The position numbers and the translations under genes were made by a program. The notes under the pieces are model-generated. The model ran no database searches. It saw nothing but the letters and a program-made list of their open reading frames with translations, and was not told where the DNA came from. From the NCBI RefSeq assembly GCF_916715725.1, contig NZ_CAKAPD010000019.1, positions 1 to 27,803 on the forward strand: a stretch of 27,803 bases of DNA, read 5' to 3'. Shown here one piece after another: positions 1-6,366 of this stretch (its first letter is position 1; every line of letters starts with the position of its first letter). Source of the stretch: an uncultured Rothia sp. Lineage in GTDB: Bacteria; Actinomycetota; Actinomycetes; Actinomycetales; Micrococcaceae.

Positions 1-49
1 GCATAACCCAACCCGAAGGACACAAAACGATTACACCACTCCACAGTAC

Positions 50-78
50 TTGACCTGAGCAAGAGCACGTTCTACAGT
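50..78 (+). promoter_or_regulatory. Probable sigma70-type promoter of the protoglobin gene
   Basis: A -35 element TTGACC (50-55) and a -10 element TACAGT (73-78) are separated by exactly 17 bases. Transcription would start near 85, giving a leader of about 20 bases before the ATG at 105. The match to the housekeeping consensus is good but rests on sequence only. Confidence 0.5.
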
Positions 79-104
79 TGACGCATAAGTTCAAGGAGGT
101 TCGC

Positions 105-698
105 ATGACCGCTTACGACCACTCGTCGGGGTACACCTACGGCACCGATGCCGTCCCCACGTCTCCGCTCACACTCGAGGATCTACGCCAGATTGAGGCC
201 GCCGCGCACGTCCAGCCCGGTGACGCAGAGCTGCTCGCGCGAGCAGAACCCATCCTGGCGCCGCATGCCATGGAAATGGTCGACACGTGGCGCGGGATTT
301 TGGCTCAAAAGACCTACCTGGCAGCACATTCCGCGCATCCGGATGGACAGCCGAACCCCGAGTACGCGCAGGCGTCAAAGCCCCGATTCGCCCAGTGGAT
401 CATCGACATGTGCACGCGCGAGCGGGATCAGGCGTGGTTGGACTACCAGTACCTGATCGGAGCTCGACACATGACCGCGGCGAAGAACGCGGCGGATGGG
501 GCGGACTCGACGCCATTCGTGCCTCTGCGCTACGTGCTCGCCTTCATCGCGCCGACTGTGGAGGTCGGGCACCGTCTCCTGGCGGAGGGCTTCGAGGGCG
601 CAGAACTGGACGCTGTCCGTGACGCGTGGACTCGCGCTGTGACTGTCGCCGTGACAGTGTGGGCGTATGCCTACCGCGATCACCCCGAGCAATTCTGA
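105..698 (+). CDS. Protoglobin (single-domain haem-binding globin, sensor-globin fold)
   Basis: The protein is a 197-residue stand-alone protoglobin, a globin type that binds haem and gases (O2, CO, NO); its cellular role in bacteria is not settled. The family pattern is visible throughout: an N-terminal GYTYG segment, LTLEDLRQIEAA, a DTWRGIL helix, FAQWIIDMC, then DQAWLDYQYLIGARH, whose last His is in the position of the proximal haem ligand, followed by PLRYVLAFI and a final helix ending WAYAYRDHP. There is no transmitter domain, so it is not a fused globin-coupled sensor. ATG 105 is preferred over TTG 78 because AAGGAGG at 93-99 is well spaced before it, and TTG 78 overlaps the -10 box. 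The 3' end overlaps the start of a truncated ogt gene, suggesting these two once formed an operon. It lies beside mobile-element debris, so it may be transferred cargo. Confidence 0.88.
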   Translation: MTAYDHSSGYTYGTDAVPTSPLTLEDLRQIEAAAHVQPGDAELLARAEPILAPHAMEMVDTWRGILAQKTYLAAHSAHPDGQPNPEYAQASKPRFAQWIIDMCTRERDQAWLDYQYLIGARHMTAAKNAADGADSTPFVPLRYVLAFIAPTVEVGHRLLAEGFEGAELDAVRDAWTRAVTVAVTVWAYAYRDHPEQF

Positions 699-777
699 TC
701 CGGCGCTCGCCACCTACGACTCCCCCATCGGCCGCCTCACGCTTGATAGCGGTGTATTCGTCTTTCGCACTCTCTGA
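667..777 (+). pseudogene. ogt: Truncated methylated-DNA-protein-cysteine methyltransferase (Ogt/MGMT) N-terminus
   Basis: An ATG at 667, inside the protoglobin gene in another frame, opens a 36-codon frame. Residues 16-27 read TYDSPIGRLTLD, the usual opening of Ogt/MGMT proteins, which remove alkyl groups from O6-alkylguanine. After about codon 28 (near base 750) the similarity stops and the frame ends at TGA 775-777. The normal protein has about 160-180 residues with a PCHR active-site motif; none of that is present here. The 32-base overlap with the protoglobin stop suggests the two genes were translationally coupled before the break. I infer that a rearrangement at about 750 removed the rest. 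The call depends on a short motif, so it is moderately confident. Confidence 0.55.
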
Positions 778-780
778 CTG

Positions 781-825
781 CTCTCCCTGGAAGCCTCAGT
801 GGCTTCCAGGGAGAGCTTTCTTTCT
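781..825 (+). terminator. Rho-independent terminator
   Basis: There is a perfect 15-bp inverted repeat (781-795 with 801-815) around a 5-base loop TCAGT, followed by a pyrimidine-rich tract CTTTCTTTCT. It lies just past the broken ogt frame. It may belong to the sequence that joined there rather than to the protoglobin operon. Confidence 0.8.
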
Positions 826-921
826 GGGTTATAGGACACTACGTGTTGCTGGTTGGGTGACTTTTCGGCTTTCTGGTGCGGGAAAGTCACTCTTTCAGTT
901 GGTCGTGTTTGCCTCGTTCCT

Positions 922-990
922 GTGAATACTGCATCGTGCTCTGTGTGTGGCTGCCCCATGATCCGTCACGGTAAGAAGTCAACAGGAGGT
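922..990 (+). pseudogene. Transposase N-terminal remnant with zinc-finger motif
   Basis: From a GTG at 922 the frame reads NTASCSVCGCPMIRHGKKST. A CxxC pair followed by a basic 'HGK.S.G' stretch resembles the first zinc-finger half of IS1249/IS256-type actinobacterial transposases (family assignment from memory of the pattern). The expected second CxxC and the whole catalytic region are missing. The next 100 bases read as unrelated low-complexity sequence in this frame, so only the first 20 or so codons survive. No intact inverted repeat pair was found around it. Confidence 0.4.
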
Positions 991-1074
991 CCTTTGAAGA
1001 TCGCGGTGGTAGAAGTCCGCTCATCATCAAGGACCTCGACCTCTACCCACAACCCCCGACCAATACCTGGTCAC

Positions 1075-1096
1075 CCACACTCAACTCGGAAGAGCC
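1075..1096 (+). mobile_element. Possible terminal repeat of an ISL3-type insertion sequence
   Basis: The segment ends in GGAAGAGCC (1088-1096), the reverse complement of GGCTCTTCC, which opens the terminal repeats of many actinobacterial ISL3 elements. No matching left end and no ISL3 transposase are present, so at most an orphan right end remains. The evidence is nine bases plus the setting, hence low confidence. Confidence 0.3.
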
Positions 1097-1133
1097 GGAA
1101 ATAGCCTTCGTGATAGCGGAATAAAACGAAGGT

Positions 1134-1349
1134 GTGGAACTTGCAAGGACCGATCTCAAACTGGGATTCGATAGAACAGTTTAGCAAACGCTGACTTCGC
1201 TTTGCCGTCACTTGGAAACCTATCCGTTGGAAGTGCAGCTATCCTCACATACGCTTTTCCAAGTGAAGTATAGCTATGCACGTTTCACCGACGTTAGTAA
1301 AAACCCCGAACTTATCGCAGCCAACAGAAACCCGGTAGAAAATATATAG
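1134..1349 (+). pseudogene. Possible decayed reading frame of unknown origin
   Basis: A frame starting GTG at 1134 codes 16 residues, meets TAG at 1182-1184, then stays open for 54 more codons to TAG at 1347-1349. The second part ends in a plausible protein-like stretch, FTDVSKNPELIAANRNPVEN. The composition is more AT-rich than the neighbouring genes. I recognise no family. It may be the end of a lost mobile-element gene or chance. Confidence 0.2.
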
Positions 1350-1515
1350 GAGCCAAAGGTGGCGCCTTTTAAAATCCAAGTCGTGGGAACGACAGCAAAC
1401 AAGATCGGTGAGTTCGCAAAATCACCTGTGCTAATCGGAAGACCTGCCACCACAAAAAAGATGATAACAATCCATGAAACTAATGAAGTAGTCCAAAGCC
1501 GAAGCGCAAAACAGG

Positions 1516-1550
1516 CCAGAGGTCGCAGGTTCAAATCCTGTCCCCGCAAC
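1516..1550 (+). other. 3' fragment of initiator tRNA-fMet, probable attachment-site duplication
   Basis: These 35 bases match the 3' half of actinobacterial tRNA-fMet(CAT) as I know it: the anticodon-stem end CCAG, variable loop AGGTC, T arm GCAGG-TTCAAAT-CCTGT and acceptor strand CCCCGCA. The 5' half (which should begin CGCGGGG) is absent; upstream is unrelated AT-rich sequence. The encoded CCA is not present (ACGGA follows). A lone tRNA 3' end directly followed by a terminator is the classic far junction (attR/attL) of an element that integrates into a tRNA gene. The intact tRNA should lie outside the window to the left, with the element between. Confidence 0.7.
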
Positions 1551-1554
1551 GGAT

Positions 1555-1588
1555 AACTCCCGATAGCTAAGCTATCGGGAGTTTTTTT
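1555..1588 (+). terminator. Rho-independent terminator following the tRNA-fMet fragment
   Basis: A perfect 13-bp stem (1555-1567 with 1571-1583) with a TAA loop ends in a run of seven T (1582-1588). It starts four bases after the tRNA fragment and is probably the original terminator of the tRNA-fMet gene, left with the displaced 3' end. Confidence 0.88.
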
Positions 1589-2799
1589 ATGCCCAGAATC
1601 GACTATGCCGCCGGTTTTGGAGCCACCGGTTTTGGAGCCTTTGACTGGGTGGGTTACTGGCTGTACTGCTCCCTGGTTGTAGGGGCTACTGGCTGTGCCG
1701 CTTCCCGACTGCGTGGCTCCTGATGAGGTGGGGCCCCTGATGAGGCGGGGTCGAGTGAGACGACCCCTCATGGGGGTGGTTCAGTGGATGACAACCCCTC
1801 GTGAGGTTGCTCCTGATTCTGTTGGGCGGGCCGGCTAGGCGGGCATGGGAGCGGGGGAGTGGGACGGGCGTGAGTAATAGCCTTACCCTTCATACTCCCC
1901 TGTTGAGCTCAGTAGGGTTGCTGAGCATCGGTCCTACTGCTGCCCCTTCGGCTCCTTCTGCCTCTAGCTTGTTCCGCAATCCTGCAGCCGCAGATGAGCA
2001 TCTTGCTGCCCTGTATCTCTGTGCTCGTTGATCGGAAGCGGCGGTCCCGAAATTTCTCTCTCTAGCCCTGCTGAGTTCGTCCTGTTGGGGGCCGTGTATG
2101 AGGGGGGCGTTTGGGGTCTTGGGGCAGCCCTCCGGAGGGGCCGTATTACCTCCTTGGGACGACACCCAGAATCGCGTGCTTGGGGGCTAATCAATCCTGA
2201 GGGGTTCTCTAAAAGGGTGTTTTTACCTCATACCTAAATCAGAATATGCGAGAGGTTCTCTATATTCCTCGTTGAGAAATCAGGTGATTTACCCCGGAAT
2301 TTCGGGGATTTTGATGCAAAAATAGCCAAAAACCGCAAAAATTCACCTAGAAAGTGATTGTCCTCACGGTAAAACTTTAAAGCCTGAAGTCAATGTTTTT
2401 GAATAGGGGTCGAAAAACCTTCAAAACCCCCGAAAAATCAAGGTAAAACCCCTCATTCAACCATTGGTTGAACCCATGTCATTTTCTACTTAAACCTTAG
2501 CAAAAGTTTAGGCTTAAGGTTAATATTTTGCGAGGGGCCAAAAATGCCCTAAAAAACCGTTAGAAAAGGCTTTTTGACCTGGTAGCTTTGAGTACATGGT
2601 CACCGCGGTCCGCCGCTCAGGTCACCGGACTGACCCCGCTCCTTTCCATCGCATGAGGACATCCCCGCCACAAGCACGGGATGGTGATGGACAAGCCAAA
2701 GCGGTACCAAAATCACAGGCCGACCGACTATAGACCATCTATCACTCAACCACTGACGGGCGTTCCCGTCCCAGAAACACCAACAACGAGGACAACACC
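1589..2799. other. Long gene-free interval: degenerate repeats, then AT-rich stretch and leader of the SLH protein gene
   Basis: I see no convincing gene. Bases 1600-1830 carry short degenerate repeats: CCGGTTTTGGAGCC twice, TACTGGCTGT twice, and several CCTGATGAGG/CCCCTCATG variants that could form hairpins. Bases 1830-2230 are G-rich with short open frames on both strands that lack ribosome binding sites or family features. Bases 2230-2600 drop sharply in GC and contain a near-palindrome CAACCATTGGTTG (2459-2471) and a small hairpin CCCCGGAATTTCGGGG (2291-2306). Bases 2600-2799 regain GC and presumably hold the promoter and leader of the downstream gene; a -10-like TATAGA occurs at about 2730. 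No tRNA, riboswitch or origin signature was recognised. Confidence 0.6.
1611..1639 (+). repeat. Two-copy tandem repeat CCGGTTTTGGAGCC
   Basis: A 14-bp unit occurs at 1611-1624 and 1626-1639, a 15-bp period, just past the tRNA terminator. On the minus strand it would read GSKTGGSKTGG in one frame, which is low complexity and not convincing as a gene. Confidence 0.6.
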
Positions 2800-5229
2800 A
2801 TGGCACTTCGCCCCCGCACCGTTAAGGCAGGCTCTCTTGCGGCTATTGCCGTACCCACCGTGCTTGGTAGCACCCTGCTGTCTCCCGCATCCGCATTCGC
2901 TCCCGTCGTGCAAGACATTCCCGGCGCCGCCGCCCAGGGTTCGCTCTTTACCGCGACTGTCCAGCCTACCCTTTCGCAGGTAGCCGTGCAGGTTCGCCAG
3001 CAGGCTGAAGCTCCCGCGACCAATCAGGTCCAGCCCATTCAGCAGACCTACACCGCTCAGGCAGCTCAGGCTACCCCCGCCACCTTCCAGTCGGCACAGG
3101 CAGCACAGACCGCGCAGGCTGCCCCGTCGGCACAGACTACCCAGGCCGCTCCCGTAGTCACCGAGGCTAAGCCCTCCCTCTCGCAGGTCGCTAACGCTCA
3201 GACCGCTCAGGTGGCACAGCCCGCCGTCGCCGGTAGCACCGTTCCGGTAACCCGTAGCAACCAGACTTTCCTGTCCTACACCTCCCCGGCAGGCACCACC
3301 TCGCAGTACCACGTGTACGCGGACGGCGTGGACTTTTCCAAGCCCGTTGGCGTGGTCTTCTACTTTGACGGTGACTACTGGCGTAACGATCAGTCCAAGG
3401 TTTACGACCCCGCCGGTGAGCTGGCTCAGATGGCTGCCTCCGCCGCGGCTCAGAACATGCTGTTTGTGCCCGTCATCTCCCCGGACACCAACCGTTATGA
3501 TGCTGGCGTGACCTGGTGGGAAGATATGGAACGCAACGGCGAGTTCTTCCGTTCTTTCGCATCTGCCTTCATTGCCGCTAACGGCGTGGATTCCTCCAAC
3601 GTGTGGACCATGGGCTACTCCGGTGGTGCCGAGTTCATCACATATGAGCTGAACACCAAGCCCCAGACCTGGCGCAACGGCGGCGGCTCCATCATGGTCG
3701 CTGGCGGTGGCCTGGATGAGGGTACCCCCTCCGCAGCGTTGAAGTCCCAGCCCATGTACTGGTACGCCAACGCGAACGACGGTGCCGGTGAGACCTACCC
3801 GCAGACCTGGAGCGCCCGCGGCGCCGTGGAGGGCGGTTACAATGCCTACCTGACTGCTGGCTACACCAATGCCTCCGCGACCGTACTCAACGGCTCGGGC
3901 CACTTCGACTACAACTTCTCCCAGATTCTGAGCGACTCTCTCGCCAAGAGCAAGAGTACCGCCGCACCCAAGGCTGAGCAGAAGACCGAACAGAAGTCTG
4001 AGCAGAAGCAGCAGAACACCCAGCGTGCCCGCACCATGCACTCGGGTACCTACCTGAGCTACACCTCCCCGGCGGGCACCACCTCGCAGTACCACGTGTA
4101 CGCCAACAACCTGGACTACTCCAAGCCCGTCGGTGTGGTCTTCTACTTCGACGGTGACTATTGGCAGCGTGACGAGTCCAAGGTCTACACCCCCGACGAG
4201 GGTATGCTCGCCGCCATGGGTAAGATTGCGAACGCCCGCAACATGGTGTTCGTGCCGGTCATCTCCCCGGATACCAACGCATCCGGCGACGGCATCACCT
4301 GGTGGGAAGACATGGACACCAACGGTGAGTTCTTCCGCTCCTTCGCGAAGTCCTTCGTGAGCGAGAATAACCTGGACGCATCCCAGATGTGGACCATGGG
4401 CTACTCCGGCGGCGCCGAGTTCATCACCTACGAGCTGACCGATCACAACACCTCCTGGCGTCAGGGCGGCGGCTCTATCATGGTCGCCGGTGGTGACTCT
4501 GACGGTTCCGTGGATGCCGACGCAACCACCAAGGGTCTGCCCATGTACTGGTGGGTCGGCGCTAATGACACCTCCGGTAACACCAACCCCGTCACCTGGA
4601 GCGCACGAGGCGCAGTTGAGTCCGGTTACAACGCATACCTGAGCGCAGGCTTCTCTGACGCCCGCGTGAAGCTGATTGATGGATTCAGCCACCACGACTA
4701 CGACCTGCCGCACATCCTGGCGTCCTCCCTGGACTTCGCCGGCAAGACCCCCGCACTGGGCTACAGCGACCTGTCCGACTCGAACCCGAACTACAACGAG
4801 ATCAGCTGGAACTCTGACCACCGCATCATGCTCGGCTTCGCGGACGGCACCTTCCGCCCGAACGCATCGGTCAACCGTGCGCAGCTGGCAACCTACCTGT
4901 ACCGCGTGGCTGGTCGCCCCGCTGTGAACGCACCGGCTGTTTCGCCGTTCAACGATGTTCCGGTCAACCACCCCGCGTACAAGGAGATTTACTGGCTGAG
5001 CCAGCAGGGCATCACCGGTAGCGACTTCCGTCCCCTGGAAGCCGTCACCGAGTCCACCATGGCTGAGTTCATGTACCGTGCGGCCGGCTCCCCGGCACAG
5101 GCTCAGGGCGGCTACGCGTCCCAGGCCCTGGCATGGGCTGCCTCCAACGGCATCGGTACCGGCTCGACCTCCTCGGCAGCCATCACCCGCGACGCAATGG
5201 CAGGCTACCTGTACATTTACGCGAACTAG
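2800..5229 (+). CDS. Secreted protein with two esterase-like alpha/beta-hydrolase domains and SLH-like repeats
   Basis: This 809-residue protein starts with a Sec signal peptide (basic start, hydrophobic core 10-28, probable cleavage after ASA at 30-32). An Ala/Gln/Thr-rich linker runs to about 150. Two homologous domains follow (about 155-385 and 415-650), each opening with SYTSPAGTTSQYHVYA. Each has a nucleophile-elbow motif GYSGG (Ser274, Ser536), a conserved AND acid candidate, and a late His (His368, His631), consistent with a Ser-Asp-His triad of the PHB-depolymerase/esterase type. A Lys/Glu/Gln-rich linker (386-410) separates them. Residues about 655-809 hold SLH-like repeats (GFADGTFRPNASVNRAQLATYLYR), which usually bind cell-wall polymers. 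I infer a wall-attached hydrolase of unknown substrate. The two domains are also very similar in DNA, indicating duplication. GAGGA lies about 8 bases before the ATG. A terminator follows. Confidence 0.82.
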   Translation: MALRPRTVKAGSLAAIAVPTVLGSTLLSPASAFAPVVQDIPGAAAQGSLFTATVQPTLSQVAVQVRQQAEAPATNQVQPIQQTYTAQAAQATPATFQSAQAAQTAQAAPSAQTTQAAPVVTEAKPSLSQVANAQTAQVAQPAVAGSTVPVTRSNQTFLSYTSPAGTTSQYHVYADGVDFSKPVGVVFYFDGDYWRNDQSKVYDPAGELAQMAASAAAQNMLFVPVISPDTNRYDAGVTWWEDMERNGEFFRSFASAFIAANGVDSSNVWTMGYSGGAEFITYELNTKPQTWRNGGGSIMVAGGGLDEGTPSAALKSQPMYWYANANDGAGETYPQTWSARGAVEGGYNAYLTAGYTNASATVLNGSGHFDYNFSQILSDSLAKSKSTAAPKAEQKTEQKSEQKQQNTQRARTMHSGTYLSYTSPAGTTSQYHVYANNLDYSKPVGVVFYFDGDYWQRDESKVYTPDEGMLAAMGKIANARNMVFVPVISPDTNASGDGITWWEDMDTNGEFFRSFAKSFVSENNLDASQMWTMGYSGGAEFITYELTDHNTSWRQGGGSIMVAGGDSDGSVDADATTKGLPMYWWVGANDTSGNTNPVTWSARGAVESGYNAYLSAGFSDARVKLIDGFSHHDYDLPHILASSLDFAGKTPALGYSDLSDSNPNYNEISWNSDHRIMLGFADGTFRPNASVNRAQLATYLYRVAGRPAVNAPAVSPFNDVPVNHPAYKEIYWLSQQGITGSDFRPLEAVTESTMAEFMYRAAGSPAQAQGGYASQALAWAASNGIGTGSTSSAAITRDAMAGYLYIYAN

Positions 5230-5255
5230 GCTCGCACCCCTTAACGCAAAAAGAA

Positions 5256-5288
5256 CCGCCCCGTTCCTGAGGTTCAGGAACGGGGCGG
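5256..5288. terminator. Bidirectional rho-independent terminator
   Basis: A perfect 15-bp stem (5256-5270 with 5274-5288) with a 3-base loop. ATCTTTAT follows on the plus strand and TTCTTTTT on the minus strand, so it can end both the hydrolase gene and the convergent pspA gene. Confidence 0.88.
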
Positions 5289-5338
5289 ATCTTTATAGGT
5301 TTAGCTCAACGCTAGACCAGGCTTAGAAGGTCCTAGGC

Positions 5339-6103
5339 TTAGAGGGTCTGGGTGGGGTATTCCACGGCCAGGGGCTCCGGAGCTGCCGGAGCGTTCTTTG
5401 CCTTCAGAGCTGCCAGGCGAGCGTCCAGCTCGGTGTCGCGCTCCATCTGGTCCAGGGTGTTGAACTGAGCGTCCAGGGAGGAAGCTGCCAGCTCCTGCTG
5501 ACCGATGACGCGTGCCTCTTCGCGGCGAACCTTCTCTTCGAAGCGGCTCATCTCGCTGGTCGGGTCCAGAACGTCGAACGCCTTCAGAGCGTCGTTCACC
5601 TGGGTCTGAGCTGCTGCGGTCTTCTGACGGGCGGTCAGCTCATCGCGCTTGTACTTGACCTCTTCAAGCTTGGAGCGCATCTTCTCCAGGCCGTCCTTGA
5701 GCTGGTTGACAACCTGAGTCTGAGAAGCCAGCTGAGGCTCAACAGCCTGTGCAGCCTTCTCAGCCAGCAGCTGCTTGTTCAGCGCAATCTTGGCGAGGTT
5801 GTCGAACTTGTCAGCGTTGGCAACGTCGCCAGCTGCGCGGAACTCATCAGCCTTGTTAGAAGCTGCCAGAGCCTTGGTGCCCCACTCCTGAGCGGTCTTG
5901 ACGTCCTCAGCGTGGTCCTTTTCGAGCAGTCGCAGGTTGCCGATGGTCTGTGCTACTGCAGCCTCCGCCTCGCGGATGTTGTTGGTGTAGTCACGAACCA
6001 TCTGGTCCAGCATCTTCTCCGGGTCCTCAGCTGCATCAATCAGAGCGTTGATGTTTGCCTTAGCGAGCTGTGCAATACGGCCGAAGATGGTCTGCTTAGC
6101 CAT
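5339..6103 (-). CDS. pspA: PspA/IM30 family membrane-maintenance protein
   Basis: The protein (254 residues) is a PspA/IM30 (Vipp1-like, ESCRT-III-related) peripheral membrane protein. Such proteins assemble on the inner face of the membrane under envelope stress. It begins with an amphipathic helix (FGRIAQLAKANINALIDAAE), then the family-typical DPEKMLDQMVRDYTNNI and long charged coiled coils to about residue 230, with a short Pro/Ala tail. The length is close to other actinobacterial members. The ATG at 6103 has AGGAG a few bases upstream. No pspB, pspC or clgR-like regulator is nearby. The next gene upstream on the same strand encodes a TPM-domain membrane protein; the 263-base gap holds a hairpin (6307-6346), so pspA may have its own promoter. 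The gene symbol is given at family level. Confidence 0.9.
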   Translation of the reverse strand: MAKQTIFGRIAQLAKANINALIDAAEDPEKMLDQMVRDYTNNIREAEAAVAQTIGNLRLLEKDHAEDVKTAQEWGTKALAASNKADEFRAAGDVANADKFDNLAKIALNKQLLAEKAAQAVEPQLASQTQVVNQLKDGLEKMRSKLEEVKYKRDELTARQKTAAAQTQVNDALKAFDVLDPTSEMSRFEEKVRREEARVIGQQELAASSLDAQFNTLDQMERDTELDARLAALKAKNAPAAPEPLAVEYPTQTL

Positions 6104-6306
6104 AATCTCCTACTTTCTGTTCACGGGCTGCGGGGGAGCACTACGCTCCTCGTGAGCCGTGCCCGTATAACTAATTATGTGGCAGATTTCTGGGTGCATG
6201 CTGTGAAAATGATGCACGCCTGATTTCTGCAACCTAAACTTTTGGTAAATTGCCTCGGGTGCTTTCCGACTGGGGAAGAAAGCGGTGAGGTAAGGCTACG
6301 CACCCC

Positions 6307-6346
6307 GCCGGTCAGACTGTAGAAAAACCTACAGAAACCGACCGGC
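6307..6346 (-). terminator. Two-tier hairpin downstream of the TPM-domain gene
   Basis: GCCGGTC (6307-6313) pairs with GACCGGC (6340-6346), and inside it CTGTAG (6317-6322) pairs with CTACAG (6329-6334). It lies about 20 bases past the stop of the minus-strand TPM gene. No T run follows on either strand, so it may be a weak terminator, an RNA-processing site or a regulatory hairpin for pspA. Confidence 0.35.
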
Positions 6347-6366
6347 AGGAACGTTAGTGGAGGGGG

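Noticed and set aside
1359..1556. Plus-strand 65-codon frame starting GTG with AGGAG upstream
   Set aside because: The ribosome binding site is good, but the frame runs through the tRNA fragment to its end and resembles no known protein. Probably chance in element DNA, though not excluded.
1274..1771. Minus-strand frame containing GQDLNLRP and a hydrophobic end
   Set aside because: The GQDLNLRP motif is the familiar false translation of the complement of a tRNA 3' end. The frame also crosses a terminator. The hydrophobic part has no start signal of its own.
1801..2237. Several 69-91-codon frames on both strands
   Set aside because: They overlap each other, have low-complexity composition and lack start signals or family similarity.
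2590..2750. Possible riboswitch (considered cyclic di-AMP type) before the SLH protein gene
   Set aside because: The region has GC-rich pairing potential, but I could not find the conserved riboswitch core segments, so I do not call it.
2746..4971. Minus-strand open frame of 741 codons
   Set aside because: Antisense to the double hydrolase gene; Val/Gly/His-rich with no family motif or ribosome binding site. It is a by-product of C-ending codon use.
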